Source: Massilia sp. YIM B02443 (GTDB taxonomy: Bacteria; Pseudomonadota; Gammaproteobacteria; Burkholderiales; Burkholderiaceae_D). From it: DNA of 64,000 bases. Of this stretch, positions 51,688 to 61,695 are shown piece after piece; within the stretch, counting starts at the first letter, position 1, and the number at the start of each line of letters is the position of its first letter. The notes beneath the pieces were generated by a model, which did no database searches, was not told the DNA's origin, and saw nothing but the letters and a program-made list of their open reading frames with translations. The stretch lies in assembly GCF_030411955.1 (NCBI RefSeq), contig NZ_JASNRA010000012.1, forward strand, positions 53,286 through 117,285. Reading direction: 5' to 3'. A program made the position numbers and the translations under genes.

Positions 51688-53181
51688 TTATTCGGCGCCG
51701 GCCAGGAAGCGCCACAGGCGCACCATCGCCAGCGTGTCCAGGTGGCAGTAGTCGAGCAGCTGGCGCTCGATGTCGCGCCTGCGTTCGGGCGTGGTGGCGC
51801 CGTCCAGCGCCTCCAGGAAAGCTTGCATCGCGCCGCCGCCATTCTGCACGCCGTCGAGCTGGTCGTAGCACAGGTCGGGCGCGATCGCCGGCAGCACGCG
51901 CTTGATGCTCCAGCTGCCTTGCTGGATCGGGTGGTAATAGCGGTTGCGCGCCACCGGCAGCAGGTCGACCACGCGCGCGTTGAGCGCCATCAGCGGCGCG
52001 GCGAGGGCAGGGAAGCGCTGCGCCAGTTCGGCGATGCGCGCGGTCTCGAAAGCGGCGTTGTAGACGAATACCGGTCCGGCGCCGTCGCAGGCGTCGAGCA
52101 GGGCGCCGGCGAAAGCCTGCGACGGGTCGTTGCCCGACAGGTCGAGGAAGGCGCGGTGGTCGAGAGTGCCCTGCGCGTCCATCCGGTGCACGCTGAACTG
52201 GAACGGGATCATCTGGAATGGACGGGTGCCCGGCCACACCGGTAGCGCCAGGTTGATGGTCTCGAAGTCGATGAACCAGGCCGGCAGCGTGTGGCGCGCA
52301 AGGTCGTTGCGGGCGCCGGCGGCGTCGAAGAACGGCTGGCCGGAGATCGTATGCTGCTTGACGCGCTGCTGGGTGGGATTGAGCAGGTGATCCGGCACGT
52401 CGCGCATGTCGCTGGCGCCGGCGGCGATGCACTCCTTGAGTTCGCGCTTGACCACGCGCGGCAGCCAGCTCACCGGGAACTCGGCCTGCGGCGCGTCGGC
52501 ATGGCAATGCTGCATGAAGCCGCAATCGTAGGGAGCGCTGCACTGCGCGCCCGGCGCGATGGCCGGTTCCGCCGGCAGGGCCGCTACCGCCTGCGCGCGC
52601 GCGATCCAGTCCTGCACTTCGTCGGCGCGCGCGAACGCGCTCGCGGTCAGGTCGTGTTCCGCCAGCAGGCCGCGGTAGTCGCCGCCGCCCGGGTACACCC
52701 AGTCGCTGTCGATGTGCGCCACCGCGATGGCGGCCAGCGGCACGCCAGCCTGGCGCGCGACGTAGGCCTGGATCGCGGCGTCGTCGCGCTGGTAGTCCTT
52801 GACCGAGGTCGAGGATTTCACTTCGACCATGCGCCAGCCGCCGTCGGCCAACGGCAGCAGCACGTCGGCAAAGGCCAGCGCGCCACCGGCGGCGAAGCCG
52901 GCTTCGAACACCGGCTGGCGCGCATCGAGCAGAACGCGGCTGCGCGCCAGCGCGGCGTCGAAGCCTTCGCTGTGCGGGTCGAGCAGGACGCCGGCGCCGT
53001 CGGGATCGTACAGGCTGCGCGCCACGCCGCCCACCTGGTGGCCGGTGGCGAAGGCGGCGTGGCTGGCGGCGTTGTCCTGGCGCAGCGCCGGTTGGTGGAG
53101 TTCGAGCCAGAGACGGCGTTCGCACTGGCGCAAGGCCATGAGCTTGGATTTGGAGAGACGTGGCGGCATGGTCCGGGTCAT
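51688..53181 (-). CDS. DUF2779 protein: Cas4/RecB-like nuclease plus DEDD exonuclease
   Basis: The 497-residue protein joins two nuclease-like parts. The first has Cys20 in RQCERRLWLE, the PD-(D/E)XK residues Asp106, Glu120 and Lys122 (FADVLLP, MVEVKSS), a Gln/Tyr helix (AIQAYV), and Cys214, Cys220 and Cys226, a layout like the iron-sulfur Cas4/AddB nucleases. The second part (from about residue 300) has the DEDD exonuclease motifs WFIDFETIN, YNAAFET and DYCHLDTLAMV. Start options are ATG 53181 (GGAAC upstream), 53169 and 53274. It leads an operon with the PD-(D/E)XK gene. AT-rich DNA at 53182-53260 is the likely promoter. Confidence 0.87.
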   Translation of the reverse strand: MTRTMPPRLSKSKLMALRQCERRLWLELHQPALRQDNAASHAAFATGHQVGGVARSLYDPDGAGVLLDPHSEGFDAALARSRVLLDARQPVFEAGFAAGGALAFADVLLPLADGGWRMVEVKSSTSVKDYQRDDAAIQAYVARQAGVPLAAIAVAHIDSDWVYPGGGDYRGLLAEHDLTASAFARADEVQDWIARAQAVAALPAEPAIAPGAQCSAPYDCGFMQHCHADAPQAEFPVSWLPRVVKRELKECIAAGASDMRDVPDHLLNPTQQRVKQHTISGQPFFDAAGARNDLARHTLPAWFIDFETINLALPVWPGTRPFQMIPFQFSVHRMDAQGTLDHRAFLDLSGNDPSQAFAGALLDACDGAGPVFVYNAAFETARIAELAQRFPALAAPLMALNARVVDLLPVARNRYYHPIQQGSWSIKRVLPAIAPDLCYDQLDGVQNGGGAMQAFLEALDGATTPERRRDIERQLLDYCHLDTLAMVRLWRFLAGAE

Positions 53182-53419
53182 CTTGTTGTTCCAATAATTA
53201 TAGTCAGGTGATTGTGCGATGGAAATGATTATTGAATCTTTGTAAGGCGACGTTGTTGTATGCGCTTCCGGCATCGCTCGTTCACACGGCTATTTTCTCC
53301 ACGCAAGCGACAAGCGGCGTGGTGTGGTTTTTCAGTAAAGCTTGTTCTTCAGCTAATTCGATTTATGCGCGACGCCTAAGCTGACCGGCAGGGTCATCTG
53401 TTTTTTGCGGAGCCACGCC

Positions 53420-55315
53420 ATGCGCGATGCCATATCCAGCCTGTTGCCTTCCGGCGTCCAACGCCAGCACAACCGTATCCTGCGGCTGGCCTTTCCACAT
53501 GACGACGGGCCCGGCGCGGCGCTGCTGGTCAACGCCATCGAAGCGTCCGAAGGCCTGTCCCGTCCCTTCGTCTACACACTCGAGCTGCTGTCCGACGACG
53601 CCCACATCGAACTCAAGGCGCTGCAGGGCAAGCTGCTGTGCGTGGAACTGGTGCGCGCCGACGGCACGCTGCGCCACTTCAGCGGCCATGTGTTCCGCTT
53701 CGGCCTGACCAGGGTCGACGGCGGCCTGGCCTATTACCGGGCGGTGCTCGGTCCCTGGCTGGATTACCTTGGCCTGCGCAAGGACAACTACCTGTTCCAC
53801 CACGCGACGCTGTACGACCAGACCCGCAGCATCATGGCCGACTACGGCGCGCTGGCCGACTGGGACTGGCGGGTAGCCGGCGCCGACCGCCCGATGACCG
53901 ATGCCTGCCAGTTCGACGAAAGCGACCTGAATTACCTGGCGCGGCGCTGGGCCGCGGCCGGACTGTATTACTGGTTCGAGCACAGCGCGCGCGGTCACCG
54001 CCTGGTGCTGGCGGACGACTCCATCAGCGCCGCGCCGATCGACGGCGGCGCCGATGTGCCTTACCAGCGCCACGGCGGCGCGATCGAGGAAGACGGCATC
54101 GGCGACTGGTCGCCCAGCCGCGACCTGGTGCACGCCAGCGTCGCCGTCGCCAGCTACGACTTCAAGAGCGGCCGCCCGCTGCACACCTCGACCACCACCG
54201 TCAACCGCCAGGGCGAGGTGCCGGTCATCGAATCCTACGAATACACCGGCGCCCACGGCTTCGGCGACCTGGCCGGCGGCGACGCGCTGGCGCGCCTGCG
54301 CATGGAGGAAACCGAGGCGCGCGCCAAGGCGTTCGAAGGCGGCGGCAACAATCGTCACCTGATGCCGGGGCGCTGGTTCCGCCTCACCGGCCATTTCGAC
54401 CGCGGCGCCGACGCCGAATTCCTGGTGGTCGAGTGCACGCACCGCGCCACCAACAACTACGGGGTGGGCGAGGAGCTGCCGAGCTACGGGAACCGCTTCA
54501 CCTGCCTGCGGCGCAAGATTCCCTGGCGTCCGGGGCGCGGGTTTCACTGCCAGCAGACCCGCATCTACGGCATCCAGAGCGCCACCGTGGTCGGCCCGCG
54601 GGGCGAGGAAATCCATACCGACGCATTCGGGCGCGTACGGGTGCAGTTCCACTGGGACCGCGAAGGCGCGGGCGACGAGCGCAGCTCGGCCTGGATCCGC
54701 GTCGCCACCCCATGGGCCGGCGCGAACTTCGGCATGACGGCGATCCCGCGCATCGGCGCCGAGGTGCTGGTCGCCTTCATGGACGGCAACCCGGACCGGC
54801 CCGTGATCACCGGCATGGTCCCGAACGCGAACACGATGCCGCCGTGGACTCTGCCGGCCAACAAGACCCAGAGCGGCATGCTGTCGCGCTCCTCGCCTGG
54901 CGGCGGCTATGACAACGCCAACGCGATCCGCTTCGAGGACAAGCGCGGCGCCGAGCAGTTGTGGGCCCAGGCCGAGCGCAACCTCGACACGGTGGTCAAG
55001 GGCAGCGAGACCAGGTCGGTGGGCGGCGCGCGCACGGTGAGCGTGGGCGCGGCCAACGCCGAGAGCATCGGCGGCGACGCCACCTGCGATGTCGGCGGCG
55101 CCTGCAGCACCACGGTCAAGCGCGACATGACCGTCAACGTGACCGAAGGGCGCCAGGAGAGCACGGTGAAAGGCGACATCATGGTCACTTCACTCAGTGG
55201 CGAAGTGATGGTGACGTCGCCGCGCAAGCTCACCCTGAGCGTGGGCGGCAGCTCGATCACCATGACGCCGGACGAGATCACGATCGTCGCCGGCAAGATT
55301 TTCCTGAACCCTTGA
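53420..55315 (+). CDS. vgrG: Type VI secretion tip protein VgrG
   Basis: The 631-residue spike protein has the gp27-like N-terminal part (with ESDLNYLARRWAAAGLYYWFEH), the gp5-like OB region with DAFGRVRVQFHWDREG and WIRVATPWAGANFGM, and a C-terminal beta-helix rich in Val/Thr/Ser. There is no extra C-terminal effector domain. It would be secreted as the tip of the T6SS needle and carry the PAAR/Rhs effector encoded downstream. ATG 53420 has GGAG eight bases upstream; an in-frame start lies at 53405. No T6SS sheath or membrane genes are in the window, so this is an orphan effector cluster. Confidence 0.93.
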   Translation: MRDAISSLLPSGVQRQHNRILRLAFPHDDGPGAALLVNAIEASEGLSRPFVYTLELLSDDAHIELKALQGKLLCVELVRADGTLRHFSGHVFRFGLTRVDGGLAYYRAVLGPWLDYLGLRKDNYLFHHATLYDQTRSIMADYGALADWDWRVAGADRPMTDACQFDESDLNYLARRWAAAGLYYWFEHSARGHRLVLADDSISAAPIDGGADVPYQRHGGAIEEDGIGDWSPSRDLVHASVAVASYDFKSGRPLHTSTTTVNRQGEVPVIESYEYTGAHGFGDLAGGDALARLRMEETEARAKAFEGGGNNRHLMPGRWFRLTGHFDRGADAEFLVVECTHRATNNYGVGEELPSYGNRFTCLRRKIPWRPGRGFHCQQTRIYGIQSATVVGPRGEEIHTDAFGRVRVQFHWDREGAGDERSSAWIRVATPWAGANFGMTAIPRIGAEVLVAFMDGNPDRPVITGMVPNANTMPPWTLPANKTQSGMLSRSSPGGGYDNANAIRFEDKRGAEQLWAQAERNLDTVVKGSETRSVGGARTVSVGAANAESIGGDATCDVGGACSTTVKRDMTVNVTEGRQESTVKGDIMVTSLSGEVMVTSPRKLTLSVGGSSITMTPDEITIVAGKIFLNP

Positions 55316-55338
55316 ATCCAACTCAGGAGGAGCCTTTC

Positions 55339-55809
55339 ATGAGCCAGCAGCCGCGATCGACCGGCCAGCCCGCGCGCATCGTCATGCACGAGGGCAGCGT
55401 ATGCCTGCCGCCCGGTTTCGAGGACCGCAGCGCCAACCTGTTCGTGCCGCGCGATCCGCGCAGCCAGCCCAACCTGAGCGTGGCGCGCGACTGGCTCGGC
55501 CCGGACGAAACGCTGCCGGCTTATGTCGAACGCCAGCTTGCCATGCTCGGGGCGCGCCTGCCCGGTCACCGGCTGCTGGCGCGCCGCGATGAACGCCTGG
55601 GCCAACCCGCGCCGGCACTGGCGGGTGAGCGTATCGACGCCCAGTACAGGAGCGGCGCGCAGCCGGTGCGCCAGAGACAGGCAGTGTTCGAAATCGGCGC
55701 CGGGCGGCTGCTGGTGTTCAGCGCATCCACGCCAGGCGCGTTCGACGAGGCGTTCGATGCACTGTGGCGCGCCTGGCTCGACAGCTTCGAGCCGGCGGCC
55801 CTGGCCTGA
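55339..55809 (+). CDS. Eag-type chaperone (DUF1795/DcrB-like)
   Basis: The 156-residue cytosolic protein lies between vgrG and the Rhs gene, the usual site of an Eag chaperone. Its fold elements, [19 protein letters not shown] at the start and the [24 protein letters not shown] helix at the end, fit DUF1795. Eag proteins bind and shield the N-terminal transmembrane segments of prePAAR effectors until they are loaded on VgrG. ATG 55339 has a strong AGGAGG upstream, and only eight bases separate its stop from the Rhs start. Confidence 0.87.
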   Translation: MSQQPRSTGQPARIVMHEGSVCLPPGFEDRSANLFVPRDPRSQPNLSVARDWLGPDETLPAYVERQLAMLGARLPGHRLLARRDERLGQPAPALAGERIDAQYRSGAQPVRQRQAVFEIGAGRLLVFSASTPGAFDEAFDALWRAWLDSFEPAALA

Positions 55810-55817
55810 CGCGCGCC

Positions 55818-58800
55818 ATGTTCGAAGCCGCCCGCCTGACCGACCCGATCGCGCATACCTGCGCGCTCGAGGGCTTCCTGGTCGGCGCCGTGATCGGCAT
55901 CGCGCTGATCGCCGCCGTCGCCTTTGCCACCTTTACCTGCGGCTTCGGCGTGGCGCTGCTGGCCGGCCTGGCAGCCGGCATCGGCGCCACCGCCATCCTT
56001 GGCCTGGGAGAGGCGATCGGCAGGTTGTTCTCGCAGCGCGCCGGCGCCATCGCCAGCGCCTCGCCCGACGTCTTCACCAACGGCCGCGGCGCCGCCCGCA
56101 CCACCGCCAGCGGCGTCGCCTGCGACAAGCACAACCCGCTGCCGCTGGTGGCCGAAGGTTCGGGCTCGGTATTCATCAACGGCTTGCCGGCGGCGCGCAA
56201 GGGCGACGCCATCACCTGCGGCGCCAAGGTCGACGACGGCTCGGCCAACGTTTTCATCGGCGGTGGGCGGGTCGGCTACCTGCCGGTGGAGGACGAGGTG
56301 CCGGCGTGGCTGCGCTCCGCGGTGGGCTGGGCCTTCGCCCTGGCCGGGCTGGTCGGCGGCCTGGCGGGGCTGGTCAAGGCGGCCGGCGGCCTGTCGAAGG
56401 CGGTCGTGCCGTGCGCGGTCAAGTTCACCGGCGGCTTCATGATCGGCGAGGCGGTCGGCCATTACGTGGCCACGCCGGTGGTCACGCGCGTGATGGGCGG
56501 CCTGTTCGGGCGGCCGGTGGATGTCGCCACCGGCCGCAAGGTCTTGCTGGCGCAGGACGAAATCGACGCCGTGGTGCCGGGCCCGATGCCGCTGCCGGTG
56601 GCGCGCTTCTACGCAAGCGACCTCGCCACCGAAGGCAGCCTGGGTAGGGGCTGGGTGCTGCCGTGGGAACTGCGGCTGCAGGCGCGTGACGGCCAATTGT
56701 GGCTATCCGACGCGCAGGGGCGCGAAACCGGCTTTCCAATCGTGCCGCCGGGGCATACGCTGTACAGCGAAGCCGAGCAGCGCTACCTGGCCTGTACCCA
56801 GGACGGCCGCTACATCATGGTCGACTTGAACGAGCGCTATCACGACTTCGGCCGCATCGACGTGGCGGCGGGTGAGACCGGCCGGCTGCTGCGCATCGAG
56901 GACCGCTGCGGGCAGTGGCAGGCATTTACCCGCGACGACGAGGGCAGGGTGCGTGCGATCGCCTGCAGCGGCGGGGTACAGCTGCGGCTCGACTACAACA
57001 CCGCGGCGCCAGCGCGCCTGACTGGCATCGAGCGCGTCGACGCCGGCCCGCGCACGCTGGTGCGCTACGAGTATGACGGCGGCGGGCAGCTGTGCGCCGT
57101 GAACGACGCCAGCGGCGTTCTTGCGCGGCGTTTTACATACGCCGACGGCCTGATGACCAGCCACACCAACGCATCAGGCCTGGTGTCGCACTATGCGTGG
57201 CGCGAGATCGGCGGGCGGCCGCGCGTGACCGCCTGCTGGTCGAGCGAGGGCGAGCGCGCCGAGTTCGACTACGACCTGGATGCGCGCCGCACCACGGTGC
57301 GCGATGAACTGGGACGGGTGGCGCAGTGGCATTACGACGCGGCGCTGCAGATCGTCGACTGCACCGACCTCGATGGCGGCGCCTATCGGCTGGCCTACAA
57401 CGAGGCCGGGCAACCGACCCGCATCGACCTGCCGGGCGAGCGCAGTCTCTCCTTCGAGTACGACAGTGCGGGCCGTATCGTCGTGGAAATCGATCCGCTC
57501 GGCCGCCGCACCGGGACGCGCTACGACGGCAACAGCATGCGCATCGCCGAGCTGACGCTGCCGGGCGGCGCGAGCTGGCGTGCCGAGTACGATCACCTGG
57601 GACGGAGGCTGGCGACGTTCGATCCGCTCGGGCGCTGCGAGCGTCACGAATACGGCGCCGGCTTGAATCCATTGCCGTTGGCGCGGATCGACGCGCGCGG
57701 CGCTCGCCAGTCGATGGCCTGGAACGATTTCGGGCAGATGACCGCCTGCACCGACTGCTCGGGCAAGACCACCCGCTACGACTACGACGAGCACGGGCAA
57801 CTCGCAGCGGTGACCGATGCGCTGGGCCGGAGCACGCGCTACGAGCGCCTGCCGACCGGAGAGCCGGTGAAGATCACGCTGCCGGATGGCAGCGCCGAGG
57901 GACGCAGCTACGATGCGGCCGGCCACTTGGTCGAACTGCGCTATCGCGAAGCGGTCAGCCGCTGGCGCCGCAATGCGCGCGGCCAGGTGCTGGAAGCGCT
58001 TGATCCGGCCGGGCGCCAGATCTGGTGCCGCTACGATCCGCAGGGCCGGCTGGTGGAACTGAAGGCCGGCCCCACGATCCGCTACACTTTCGAACATGAT
58101 GCCGGCGACCGGCTGGCGCGCGAAGTGCGGCCGGATGGCGTGGAGCGGCTGCTGCGCTACGACGCCGCCGGCCGCCTGGCCGGCATCGAGACGCTCGGCG
58201 CTGGCGGCGCGCCAGCGCGCGAACGGCCGCGCCGCAGCACCTGCTTCGAGTACGACCAGCTGGGGCGACTGCTGGCGCGGTCGACGGCGACTGCAGTCAC
58301 GGGCTACGCCTGGGACGAGGCCGATTGCCTGGCGGCGGCGCAGCGTACGCCGACCGCGGCGGGCATCGCGCTCGGGGTGACGGCCAGCAGCGTGACTTTC
58401 GACTATGACATCGCGGGCAGGCTGCTCGCCGAACACGGCGCCGAAGGCACGGTCGCCTATGAACAGGACGCGCTCGACAACATCACGGCTTTGCTTCTGC
58501 CGTACGGGCAGCGTGTCGACCTGCTGTCCTATGGCTCGGGCCACGTGCACCAGATCCGCATGGGCGAGCGCATCGTCTGCGACTTCGAGCGCGACGACCT
58601 GCACCGCGAAGTGCTGCGCACGCAGGGCAGGCTGACCCATCGCACCGGCTACGACGCGCTCGGACGGCGCAGCTGGCAGGCGGCCGGCGCCGATCCGGAT
58701 GCGCTGGGACCGGGCGCCGGGCAATCGTGGCGCAGCTATCGCTACGACCGGATGGGAGAACTGGCGACCCAGGAAGATGGTGTCCGCGGGCGTATCGACA

Positions 58801-60068
58801 ACCGCTACGATCCGGCCGGCCACCTGCTGCGCCAGACGCGCAACCTCGACGGCGGCGAAGAGCGCTTCGCATGGGACGCGGCCGGCAACCTGTTGGCCGG
58901 CGGTGCGGACAAGAGCGCAGGCCTGGTCGAAGGCAACCGGCTCAAGGTCTGGCGCGACATCCGCTTCGACTACGACCCGTGGGGCAACGTCAGCCACAGG
59001 CGCAAGGGTTCGCGCCTCGATCAGCGCTTCACGTTCGATGCGGACGACCGGCTGATCGCGGTCACGAGCGAAGACGTGCATGGGGTGACCGAATCGCGCT
59101 TCGACTACGATCCGATCGGACGCCGCATCGCCAGCCGCGAGACAAGGCGCGACACAGCGGGAACCAGCCGCAGCGCGTCCAGACGCTTCGTATGGCAAGG
59201 CATGCGCCTGGCGCAGGAGGTGCGCGCAGGCAGTGTCAGCAGCTACGTCTACAGTCCGGACCAGATGGTCGCGCCGCTGGCCCGGATCGACGCCGTATTC
59301 GACAGCGCGACGCCCGAGGCGAATTGCCACAAGGTGGCGCTTGCAGCGGCCATCTACCATTTCCAGACCGATGCGGCGGGAACGCCGCTCGAGTTGACCG
59401 ACGAAGCAGGCGGTCTTGCGTGGGCCGGCAAATACACGGCGTGGGGCAAGGTCGAACAGAGCGAGGATGCGCTGCCGCACGAGCGCACCGGGCAGCCGCT
59501 GCGCTTCGCGGGGCAGTACGCGGACGATGCGACCGGGCTGCACTACAACACCTTCAGGTATTACGACCCGGATGTGGGAAGGTATATCAGCCAGGATCCG
59601 ACCGGGTTGTCGGGTGGACTGAATCTGTATGCATATGTTCCGAATCCGGCCGGGTGGACCGATCCCTGGGGGTGGATATCGGAGCATGCGACTGGCTATT
59701 TTGTCTATGGTCTGTATGCGCCGGGAAGTACAACGCCCTATTACGTCGGCGTGACCGATGACATTCACCGGCGTGGGCTGGAGCATATCATGAGTGGAAG
59801 AAGGGTGGACGGCGTAAGAATCCGGACAATTGCCAGCAACGTTACCTACGGAACGGCACGCGGAATCGAGCAGGCACATATCGAATTTGCGGACACGAAA
59901 ACTGGGGTCATAGGATCTGACCTGAAACAGGCGGTCACCTTCGAGCAACGCGGTAATAAGGTTGCTTCTTTCGATCATGCGAATACGACCAGGCCAGCGG
60001 CACGTCAAGCCTATTTCGAATCAGCTTATCGTAACGAAATGACGCGATTGAACGGCGGATGTGCCTAG
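55818..60068 (+). CDS. PAAR/Rhs T6SS effector with GIY-YIG-like C-terminal toxin
   Basis: The 1416-residue effector starts with a prePAAR motif ([11 protein letters not shown]), then two hydrophobic helices near residues 20-60, a PAAR domain (about 85-155), a further hydrophobic region and a long Rhs/YD-repeat cage (about 235-1285). The core ends with [19 protein letters not shown] and [10 protein letters not shown], the conserved autoproteolysis site. The last 130 residues (from 1287) form the toxin. Its YFVYGLY, YYVGVTD, HRRGLEH and GIEQAHIE elements follow the GIY-YIG nuclease pattern, with candidate catalytic Arg and Glu. The toxin is my call by motif. Its DNA is lower in GC than the cage. 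The immunity gene follows at 42 bp. Confidence 0.9.
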   Translation: MFEAARLTDPIAHTCALEGFLVGAVIGIALIAAVAFATFTCGFGVALLAGLAAGIGATAILGLGEAIGRLFSQRAGAIASASPDVFTNGRGAARTTASGVACDKHNPLPLVAEGSGSVFINGLPAARKGDAITCGAKVDDGSANVFIGGGRVGYLPVEDEVPAWLRSAVGWAFALAGLVGGLAGLVKAAGGLSKAVVPCAVKFTGGFMIGEAVGHYVATPVVTRVMGGLFGRPVDVATGRKVLLAQDEIDAVVPGPMPLPVARFYASDLATEGSLGRGWVLPWELRLQARDGQLWLSDAQGRETGFPIVPPGHTLYSEAEQRYLACTQDGRYIMVDLNERYHDFGRIDVAAGETGRLLRIEDRCGQWQAFTRDDEGRVRAIACSGGVQLRLDYNTAAPARLTGIERVDAGPRTLVRYEYDGGGQLCAVNDASGVLARRFTYADGLMTSHTNASGLVSHYAWREIGGRPRVTACWSSEGERAEFDYDLDARRTTVRDELGRVAQWHYDAALQIVDCTDLDGGAYRLAYNEAGQPTRIDLPGERSLSFEYDSAGRIVVEIDPLGRRTGTRYDGNSMRIAELTLPGGASWRAEYDHLGRRLATFDPLGRCERHEYGAGLNPLPLARIDARGARQSMAWNDFGQMTACTDCSGKTTRYDYDEHGQLAAVTDALGRSTRYERLPTGEPVKITLPDGSAEGRSYDAAGHLVELRYREAVSRWRRNARGQVLEALDPAGRQIWCRYDPQGRLVELKAGPTIRYTFEHDAGDRLAREVRPDGVERLLRYDAAGRLAGIETLGAGGAPARERPRRSTCFEYDQLGRLLARSTATAVTGYAWDEADCLAAAQRTPTAAGIALGVTASSVTFDYDIAGRLLAEHGAEGTVAYEQDALDNITALLLPYGQRVDLLSYGSGHVHQIRMGERIVCDFERDDLHREVLRTQGRLTHRTGYDALGRRSWQAAGADPDALGPGAGQSWRSYRYDRMGELATQEDGVRGRIDNRYDPAGHLLRQTRNLDGGEERFAWDAAGNLLAGGADKSAGLVEGNRLKVWRDIRFDYDPWGNVSHRRKGSRLDQRFTFDADDRLIAVTSEDVHGVTESRFDYDPIGRRIASRETRRDTAGTSRSASRRFVWQGMRLAQEVRAGSVSSYVYSPDQMVAPLARIDAVFDSATPEANCHKVALAAAIYHFQTDAAGTPLELTDEAGGLAWAGKYTAWGKVEQSEDALPHERTGQPLRFAGQYADDATGLHYNTFRYYDPDVGRYISQDPTGLSGGLNLYAYVPNPAGWTDPWGWISEHATGYFVYGLYAPGSTTPYYVGVTDDIHRRGLEHIMSGRRVDGVRIRTIASNVTYGTARGIEQAHIEFADTKTGVIGSDLKQAVTFEQRGNKVASFDHANTTRPAARQAYFESAYRNEMTRLNGGCA

Positions 60069-60109
60069 ATCAGGCAGATATCGATAACTATCGAGACAGG
60101 AGGCTACAA

Positions 60110-60811
60110 ATGGGTTGGTGGAGTGCACCGGAAAATTCAGAAATCATGGTCGGCGACGCCGTATTGGACACGGTACGCCATTTTCTCAAAGACTTCACAG
60201 CCGAGTTCGAGGAAGACCTCTCAAGGAAGCCAACTTTGCAAGAGCTCGCGTACGCCCTGGGCCTTGCATTCAAAGTGAATGTTGATAACCAGATTGTTTC
60301 CGGTTTTGATGAGCTTGAGGTTAAAGAGGTGATCATCAAAACCGCAAAAAGAAAAAAAAGGCAGAAAGTTAGTCCGGGAGATATATTTGCATACCGGTTA
60401 GACGATAACCGTTTCGGCTTCGGTCGAATAGTCGCCAATGTTTCGATCGGAGCAATTGCGGAAATCTTCGACTTTTTTTCGAGTCAGCCTATCTTTGATC
60501 ACAGCTGGGAAGAGAAATGGCTGATTCCTCCGGTGCCTATTGAGAGTTATCCCCTACTCGAAGTCGGCGCATTGGGCGATTGGCGTATCGTTGATCACCA
60601 GCCAGGCTATGTCCCAGACGAACGATTCCACGCTTTACGATATGTGTACGGCGCAGCGCCGTTTGCCCTGACCGTCACCGATATCTTCGAAAATAGCCGC
60701 CCGATTAGTGCCCAGGAAGCGGAAGGGTTGCCAGAGTTTTCGCCTTATGATGATTTCCGATTCAAGGAGCTCATAATGCAGCTTTGTCCGGTGGCAGCGG
60801 ATAGTTTTTAG
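60110..60811 (+). CDS. Imm26-like immunity protein
   Basis: The 233-residue cytosolic protein follows the Rhs toxin and should neutralise it. The central segment SPGDIFAYRLDDNRFGFGRIV fits the Imm26 pattern; the N-terminal MGWWSAPENSEIMVGDAVLD and the acidic C-terminal region are shared with the neighbouring copy. ATG 60110 has a perfect AGGAGG seven bases upstream. Base composition is clearly lower in GC than the rest of the window. The Imm26 assignment is by motif; function follows from position. Confidence 0.83.
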   Translation: MGWWSAPENSEIMVGDAVLDTVRHFLKDFTAEFEEDLSRKPTLQELAYALGLAFKVNVDNQIVSGFDELEVKEVIIKTAKRKKRQKVSPGDIFAYRLDDNRFGFGRIVANVSIGAIAEIFDFFSSQPIFDHSWEEKWLIPPVPIESYPLLEVGALGDWRIVDHQPGYVPDERFHALRYVYGAAPFALTVTDIFENSRPISAQEAEGLPEFSPYDDFRFKELIMQLCPVAADSF

Positions 60812-60846
60812 AAGATATGATTTTTACTTGCGATTGGAGAAGAACG

Positions 60847-61570
60847 ATGGGTTGGTGGAACGCGCCGGAAAATCCTGAAATAATGGTAGGTGATGCCGTA
60901 CTGGATACAGTGCGTCATTTTTTGCGCGACTTCAGCTCGGAATTTCAGGAAGATCTTTCCAGCAAGCCGACATTACAAGAACTCGGGTATGCGTTGAACT
61001 TGGCGTTCAAGGTGAACGTCGATAGTGATGTGGTCTCTGGTTTCGACGGATTGGAGGTGAAAGAGGTTCTCATTAAAACAGCGAAGCGAAAAAAAAGACA
61101 AAAGGTCATGCCAGGAGACGTCTTCGCCTACAAGCTGGATGATCGCCGCTATGGATTCGGTCGCATTATTGCCAAGGTGTCGATTGGCGCAATCGCTGAA
61201 ATATTCGATCATTTCTCAAGCCAGCCTGTACTTGATCATGGTACTAAAAAAGAGTGGCTGATTCCACCGGTACCAATCGACTGCTATTCCCTGCTTGAAA
61301 TAGGCGATATGGGAGATTGGCGCATCATCGAGCGTCAGCCCGGCTTCGTGCCAGGAGAGCATTTCCAGCTCGTTGAGATATGTATATGGAGTTCCGCCAT
61401 ATGCGCTCGTCGCTACGGACATTTTCGGAAATAATAGACCTATCGACGTTGCAGAAGCAAAGGGCTTGCCCGAGTATTCTGCATATAATGATTTCCGATT
61501 CAAAAAAATGATCCTTGCGCGTCTTGCCGAGAAAGGTCATACATCAGATCCGAAATTCTCTAAGAAATAG
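60847..61570 (+). pseudogene. Second Imm26-like gene, broken by a frameshift
   Basis: This is a duplicate of the upstream immunity gene. The first frame, from ATG 60847 (GGAGAAG upstream), matches copy 1 through GFVPGEHF, then runs into unrelated sequence and stops at 61434. From about 61370 the homology continues in another frame (RYVYGVPPYALVATDIF, then FRFKKMI) to the stop at 61570. Compared with copy 1, one extra base lies between about 61355 and 61372. It is either a decayed immunity gene or a sequencing error. A C-terminally truncated protein of 195 residues would otherwise be made. Confidence 0.8.
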
Positions 61571-61695
61571 GGCGCGTGGATGGGGTGGTAGCGGTACGAA
61601 ACCTGCTCGGCTGCCCCGTTCTGCAGAAAGCCCCGCGTTTGACGCATGCTCGCCAGTTACTTTAAGATTAAACGACCTCAACCTCGCAATGCGGC

